NCBI GenBank assembly: GCA_043769985.1
Contig: JAYVIV010000162.1
Location: 1 to 27,258, forward strand
Source: Arcicella sp043769985
GTDB taxonomy: Bacteria > Bacteroidota > Bacteroidia > Cytophagales > Spirosomataceae
Direction: 5' to 3'
DNA length: 27,258 nucleotides
Shown here: positions 23,920 to 27,258 of the stretch, piece after piece
How positions within the stretch are numbered: the stretch's first letter is position 1
How the letters are laid out: each line of letters begins with the position of its first letter
Notes under the pieces: generated by a model
The model's input: only the letters and a program-made list of their open reading frames with translations
Database searches by the model: none
What the model was told of the DNA's origin: nothing
Made by a program: the position numbers and the translations under genes

Positions 23920-25815
23920 TTATACAATATTTCCAATCTTTCTTGTCAGTAAATATTGCTTAATTTCTTCCAAAATTAAAGGGTCGTCAATGGTGGAAGG
24001 AATTGTAAAATTTTCACCATCGGCCAATTGTCTAATTACTTTTCGGAGGATTTTTCCAGAACGAGTTTTGGGTAAACGTTTCACTAAAATCGTGTTCCGA
24101 TAAAAGGCAACAGCCCCTATTTTATCACGTATGAGGGCAATTGTTTCGTTTTCAAGGCTCGCTTCATCAATCGTCTGACCGTCTTTTAATATCACAAAAC
24201 CAACGGGTCTTTGTCCTCGTAATTCATCCGCAATACCCACGACTGCACACTCCGCCACTGCTGGATGTGAAGCAATAATTTCTTCCATCGAGCCCGTTGA
24301 AAGTCGGTGTCCCGCCACGTTAATTACGTCATCCACTCGCCCCATCACATATACATAACCTTCTTCATCTATATATCCGCCATCGCCTGTGAGGTAGTAG
24401 CCTTCAAAAGTATTCAAGTATGACTCTTTAAATCGTTCGTTATCGTTCCAAAGGGTTGGTAAGCTGCCTGGTGCCATCGGTAATTTTACGCAAATAAACC
24501 CTTCTTCATTGGCTTTTACTTCCTCTCCCGCTTCGTTCAAAATCTTTAATTCAAAACCACAAACGGGCTTGGTTGCCGACCCCATTTTTACGGGAAATTC
24601 CTCAACACCCATCATATTTGATACCATTCCCCAGCCCGATTCTGTTTGCCACCAATGGTCAATCACGGGTAATTTTGAAATATGTTGCAACCATTCCAAA
24701 GTAGGTGGGTCGCAACGTTCGCCAGCCACAAAAATGCTTTTTAAGGAACTGAGGTCATATTTTTTCATTAATTCTGCCTCTGGGTCTTCTTTACGAATAG
24801 CTCTAAAAGCCGTTGGAGCAGTGAAAAAACAATTAACTTTATGGTCTTCAATTACTCGCCAAAACGTACCTGCATCGGGTGTGCGAATGGGTTTTCCTTC
24901 AAAGAAAATAGTGGTACAACCATAAATCAAGGGAGCATAAACAATATAAGAATGTCCAACCACCCAACCCACATCCGAAGCCGCCCAAAAGACATCGCCA
25001 GGTTTCACATTATAAATATCTTCCATCGAATAGTGCATCGCCACGGCGTGTCCACCATTATCCCGAACAATTCCTTTTGGTTTTCCCGTTGTGCCAGAAG
25101 TATAGAGGATATACAAGGGGTCTGTCGCATCAACTTCCACACAATCAGCGGGTTGCGAATTATTTTGAAGCTCAATAAAATCAATATCACGTTCTTCAAT
25201 CATTGTCGCTAATGCTTGTGGACGCTGTAAAATTACGGTAAGCGTAGGCTTAAATTCTGCCTTATCGATGGCATCATCCAAGAGTGGTTTATAGGGAATT
25301 ATCTTTTCGAATTCAATTCCGCAAGAAGCCGAAATAATGACTTTTGGCTTGGCATCGTCAATTCTAATGGCTAATTCACTGGGAGCAAAACCGCCAAAAA
25401 CCACGGAGTGAATCGCTCCCAATCTGGCACAAGCCAACATTGCCATGGCCGCTTCGGGAACCATCGGCATATAAATTACAACGGTATCGCCTTTTTCAAC
25501 GCCTAAACTTTTTAGTCCTCCTGCCAATTTTGCTACTTCGTCACGGAGTTGTCTAAATGTATATTTTTTAACGGAATTCGTTGCGGGTGAATCATAAATC
25601 AACGCATTTTGTTCGCCACGTCCATTTTCTACGTGATAATCAAGGGCTAAGTAAGCGGTATTGAGCTTGCCGCCTTCAAACCAACGATGAAAGCCATGTT
25701 CATCTTGTGAAAGTATGGTTTCGGGTTTTTTAAACCAAGCAATTTTATCGGCTTGTTCCGCCCAAAATTGCTCTTTGTTGGTGATACTGTGGTTATATTT
25801 TTCTTGATATTTCAT
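23920..25815 (-). CDS. Propionyl-CoA/acetyl-CoA synthetase (PrpE/ACSS3-like)
   Basis: A 631-residue AMP-forming acyl-CoA ligase. Motifs from the chosen start: YTSGTTGKPKG (238-248), SDVGWVVGHSY, VAGERCDPPTLEW, HWWQTESGWG, GRVDDVINVAGHRLSTGSMEE, and PKTRSGKILRK with Lys588. The pocket Val-Val (WVVGH) in place of Val/Ile-Thr, plus the AGERCD and STGSMEE signatures, place it with propionyl-CoA synthetase PrpE and ACSS3 rather than classical Acs. The ATG at 25815 aligns with the family start; a longer frame to 25881 runs through a palindromic repeat. It follows a response regulator and sensor kinase on the same strand, an arrangement like the CrbS/R control of acetate activation. Confidence 0.9.
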   Translation of the reverse strand: MKYQEKYNHSITNKEQFWAEQADKIAWFKKPETILSQDEHGFHRWFEGGKLNTAYLALDYHVENGRGEQNALIYDSPATNSVKKYTFRQLRDEVAKLAGGLKSLGVEKGDTVVIYMPMVPEAAMAMLACARLGAIHSVVFGGFAPSELAIRIDDAKPKVIISASCGIEFEKIIPYKPLLDDAIDKAEFKPTLTVILQRPQALATMIEERDIDFIELQNNSQPADCVEVDATDPLYILYTSGTTGKPKGIVRDNGGHAVAMHYSMEDIYNVKPGDVFWAASDVGWVVGHSYIVYAPLIYGCTTIFFEGKPIRTPDAGTFWRVIEDHKVNCFFTAPTAFRAIRKEDPEAELMKKYDLSSLKSIFVAGERCDPPTLEWLQHISKLPVIDHWWQTESGWGMVSNMMGVEEFPVKMGSATKPVCGFELKILNEAGEEVKANEEGFICVKLPMAPGSLPTLWNDNERFKESYLNTFEGYYLTGDGGYIDEEGYVYVMGRVDDVINVAGHRLSTGSMEEIIASHPAVAECAVVGIADELRGQRPVGFVILKDGQTIDEASLENETIALIRDKIGAVAFYRNTILVKRLPKTRSGKILRKVIRQLADGENFTIPSTIDDPLILEEIKQYLLTRKIGNIV

Positions 25816-25821
25816 GTTTTC

Positions 25822-25929
25822 AATGAGTGAATGATAGAATGATGCAGTGATAGAATAAATGACAAGGTGTATAGCTTTCATGAATTATTTTTACATTCAC
25901 TCATTCTATCACTCTATCATTCACTCATT
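25822..25929. repeat. Long inverted repeat, family E, between regulator and acyl-CoA synthetase
   Basis: The arms 25822-25861 (begins AATGAGTGAATGATAGAATG) and 25894-25929 (ends TCATTCACTCATT) are imperfect inverted repeats, themselves built of short GAATGATAGA/GTGA direct repeats. They fill nearly the whole gap from 7 bp before the synthetase ATG to 4 bp after the regulator stop, so any cotranscript carries the hairpin next to the synthetase start. Confidence 0.82.
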
Positions 25930-25932
25930 AAT

Positions 25933-26328
25933 TCAAGAAGCCGACCCTGACACCACATTAATCGCCAAAGCATTCACTTTTGCCACTAATGTTCTGGTTG
26001 AAAATGGCTTGGTTACGTACAAATCTGCCCCAACCGCATAGCCTTTTTCCATATCGACTTCCTTGTTTTTGGCACTTAGAAAAATGACTTTAATGTGTTC
26101 AAAACGAAGGCTATTTTTGACCGAATGACACACTTCATAGCCATCAACATTGGGCATCATAATATCCAGAAGAATGATGGAAGGCACTTCTTTTTCGATT
26201 ATATCCATAGCCTCAGAGCCGTCACGAGCAATAAATACTTGATATCCTTCCTTTTTCATCAGGAATTCTAAGGACATCAAAATACTCGGCTCGTCATCTA
26301 CGATTAAAACTTTTATTAATTCTTTCAT
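25933..26328 (-). CDS. Receiver-only response regulator
   Basis: A 131-residue single-domain CheY-like receiver with acidic Asp11-Asp12 (VDDEPS), phospho-acceptor Asp55 (LLDIMMPN), Ser85 (FLSAK) and Lys107 (VTKPFS). No output domain follows, unlike CrbR, which has a LuxR-type HTH. It therefore probably relays phosphate or acts through protein contact. The open frame extends upstream to 26421, but those residues are encoded by a palindromic repeat, so the ATG at 26328 (MKELIKVLIVDD) is the start. It follows the sensor kinase on the same strand across that repeat and precedes the PrpE/ACSS3-like synthetase. Confidence 0.93.
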   Translation of the reverse strand: MKELIKVLIVDDEPSILMSLEFLMKKEGYQVFIARDGSEAMDIIEKEVPSIILLDIMMPNVDGYEVCHSVKNSLRFEHIKVIFLSAKNKEVDMEKGYAVGADLYVTKPFSTRTLVAKVNALAINVVSGSAS

Positions 26329-26341
26329 ATTTTTTTGTTTC

Positions 26342-26422
26342 GATGTTCGGTTTTCGATGTTTGATTTTCGGTTTTCGATTATCGGAGTAAAACCGAACAT
26401 CAAACATCGAAAATCGAACATC
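26342..26422. repeat. Long inverted repeat, family F, between kinase and regulator
   Basis: The arms 26342-26375 and 26389-26422 are 34-nt inverted repeats with two mismatches and a 13-nt loop. Each arm is built from short CGATGTT/CGGTTTTCGA units. The right arm touches the kinase stop (TAG at 26424-26422), and the left arm ends 13 bp from the regulator ATG, so the element occupies the entire kinase-regulator gap. Confidence 0.88.
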
Positions 26423-27258
26423 TAAACCACTGAAATCATAAATGTAAATTTTGAACCTCTTCCAACTTCACTTTCCAGCCAAATCTGTCCGTTGTGAAGC
26501 TCTACTATTTTTTTGGATATTGCCAATCCTAAGCCACTTCCTCTTGGTTTTTTGACGGTTTGGTCTTCGGCTTGGAAAAATTTATCGAAAATTAATCGTT
26601 GAAATTGCTTATCAATTCCTACACCATTGTCTTGTATGCTTGTATAAATACATCCTTCTACATAATGCGTGGCGATGGTTATTTCTCCTTTTTCAGGTTG
26701 GCAAAATTTGATGGCATTTGATAAAAGATTTACCAATACTTGAATTAATTTATCTTTATCAGCCTCAAATCTTGGGGCAAAACGATCGGGCATAAATACT
26801 ATTTTAATCCCTTTTTCTTTCGCTTGTTGGTATAAAGTATTGACCGAATCTTTTATAATATCCTGAATATCAACTTCTTCGATATTCAGTTTTTGTTTCC
26901 CTGATTCATATTTTTCTAAATCCAATACCTGATTAATCAACCTACTCAATCGGTCAGACTCTTTTACGACGGTTCCCAAAAAATGTTCTCTTTCTTCAAT
27001 TTCCATATCGGGATTATCAAAAACAATTTCGGATAAAGCCCTGATTGAAGTAAGTGGTGTACGGATTTCATGAGCTACCGTGGTTAGAAAATCGTCTTTT
27101 AGTTTATCGGTACGTTGTAAGATTTCGTTCGCATCTTTCAATTCGGATGTTGCCTTTTCTAATTCTAATGATTTTTTTCGTAAACTCTTGTTTGCCGATA
27201 ATAATTCTTGTGATGATTTGAGAATACTGATTACCTCTTCGGTAGAAATTTTCTCTTC
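26422..27258 (-). CDS. Sensor histidine kinase, C-terminal part (CrbS-like), runs off the window
   Basis: The last 278 residues of a kinase whose frame is open to the window edge; a TTG at 27141 is internal and not a start. Residues 1-55 of the visible part are a coiled coil (EEVISILKSSQELLSANKSL). Then comes the H-box TVAHEIRTPLTSIRA with the phospho-acceptor His encoded at 27072-27070, LLSNAIKF (N box), DNGVGID (G1) and GSGLGLAISKK (G2), completing a HisKA plus HATPase pair. The linker before the H-box strongly resembles kinases fused to a sodium/solute symporter domain (CrbS type), which would fit the downstream acyl-CoA synthetase; the symporter part would lie outside the window, so this is inference. 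Confidence 0.9.
   Translation of the reverse strand, partial: EEKISTEEVISILKSSQELLSANKSLRKKSLELEKATSELKDANEILQRTDKLKDDFLTTVAHEIRTPLTSIRALSEIVFDNPDMEIEEREHFLGTVVKESDRLSRLINQVLDLEKYESGKQKLNIEEVDIQDIIKDSVNTLYQQAKEKGIKIVFMPDRFAPRFEADKDKLIQVLVNLLSNAIKFCQPEKGEITIATHYVEGCIYTSIQDNGVGIDKQFQRLIFDKFFQAEDQTVKKPRGSGLGLAISKKIVELHNGQIWLESEVGRGSKFTFMISVV

Noticed and set aside
25816..25881. 22-residue N-terminal extension of the PrpE/ACSS3-like synthetase
   Set aside because: It is encoded by the family E palindrome and lacks family similarity; the ATG at 25815 aligns with related enzymes.
26329..26421. 31-residue N-terminal extension of the receiver protein
   Set aside because: The residues come from the family F inverted repeat; receivers begin at MKELIKVLIVDD.

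Overview
The window looks like a chromosomal segment of an AT-rich member of the Bacteroidota, most likely a Cytophagales (Spirosomataceae-like) bacterium. The lineage rests on several points. Start codons lack Shine-Dalgarno sequences. Two promoters fit the Bacteroidota form TTTG-N19/20-TAnnTTTG. There is a SusC-style TonB receptor with an N-terminal carboxypeptidase-regulatory-like domain, a LytS/LytTR pair, and a CrbS-like kinase next to an acyl-CoA synthetase. The order-level placement is inference.

Layout. Positions 188-4883 hold a TonB-dependent receptor and a cytoplasmic GH13 oligo-1,6-glucosidase (+ strand). Positions 4884-5301 hold a nested palindromic repeat and a decayed IS4-type transposase fragment. 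Positions 5302-9104 hold two divergent exported hydrolases, an amidohydrolase (-) and an S9 peptidase (+). Next come a small coiled-coil protein whose 5' end has been tandemly duplicated, a Thermus-type isocitrate dehydrogenase (-), and a divergent LysR regulator (+). A single-repeat DUF1456 protein (+) follows. Positions 12566-15949 (-) encode a PLP decarboxylase, kynureninase and a small membrane PH-like protein. Positions 16142-18896 (-) form a unit of CPBP membrane protease, LytS kinase and LytTR regulator. Positions 19015-20377 (+) form a self-contained unit: promoter, EEP-superfamily nuclease/phosphatase, unknown 131-aa protein and bidirectional terminator. From 20395 to the end (all -) lie acetyl-CoA synthetase, a HEPN-like protein, a small antitoxin-like protein, a second propionyl/acetyl-CoA synthetase, a receiver-only response regulator and the C-terminal part of a sensor kinase that runs off the window.

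Function. Most genes are core metabolism: alpha-glucan uptake and hydrolysis, peptide and amino-acid breakdown (S9 peptidase, amidohydrolase, kynureninase, decarboxylase), acetate/propionate activation and the TCA cycle. The kinase-regulator-synthetase block at the right edge resembles the CrbS/CrbR acetate-switch arrangement.

The most striking feature not explained by genes is that many intergenic gaps carry a long inverted repeat, and these belong to at least seven unrelated sequence families. Some are present two or three times here and some are nested inside one another. The best candidates for undescribed accessory functions are the EEP nuclease plus partner unit and the HEPN-like gene with its palindromic flanks and neighbouring orphan antitoxin-like gene. 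No CRISPR array, tRNA, rRNA or intact insertion sequence was seen.
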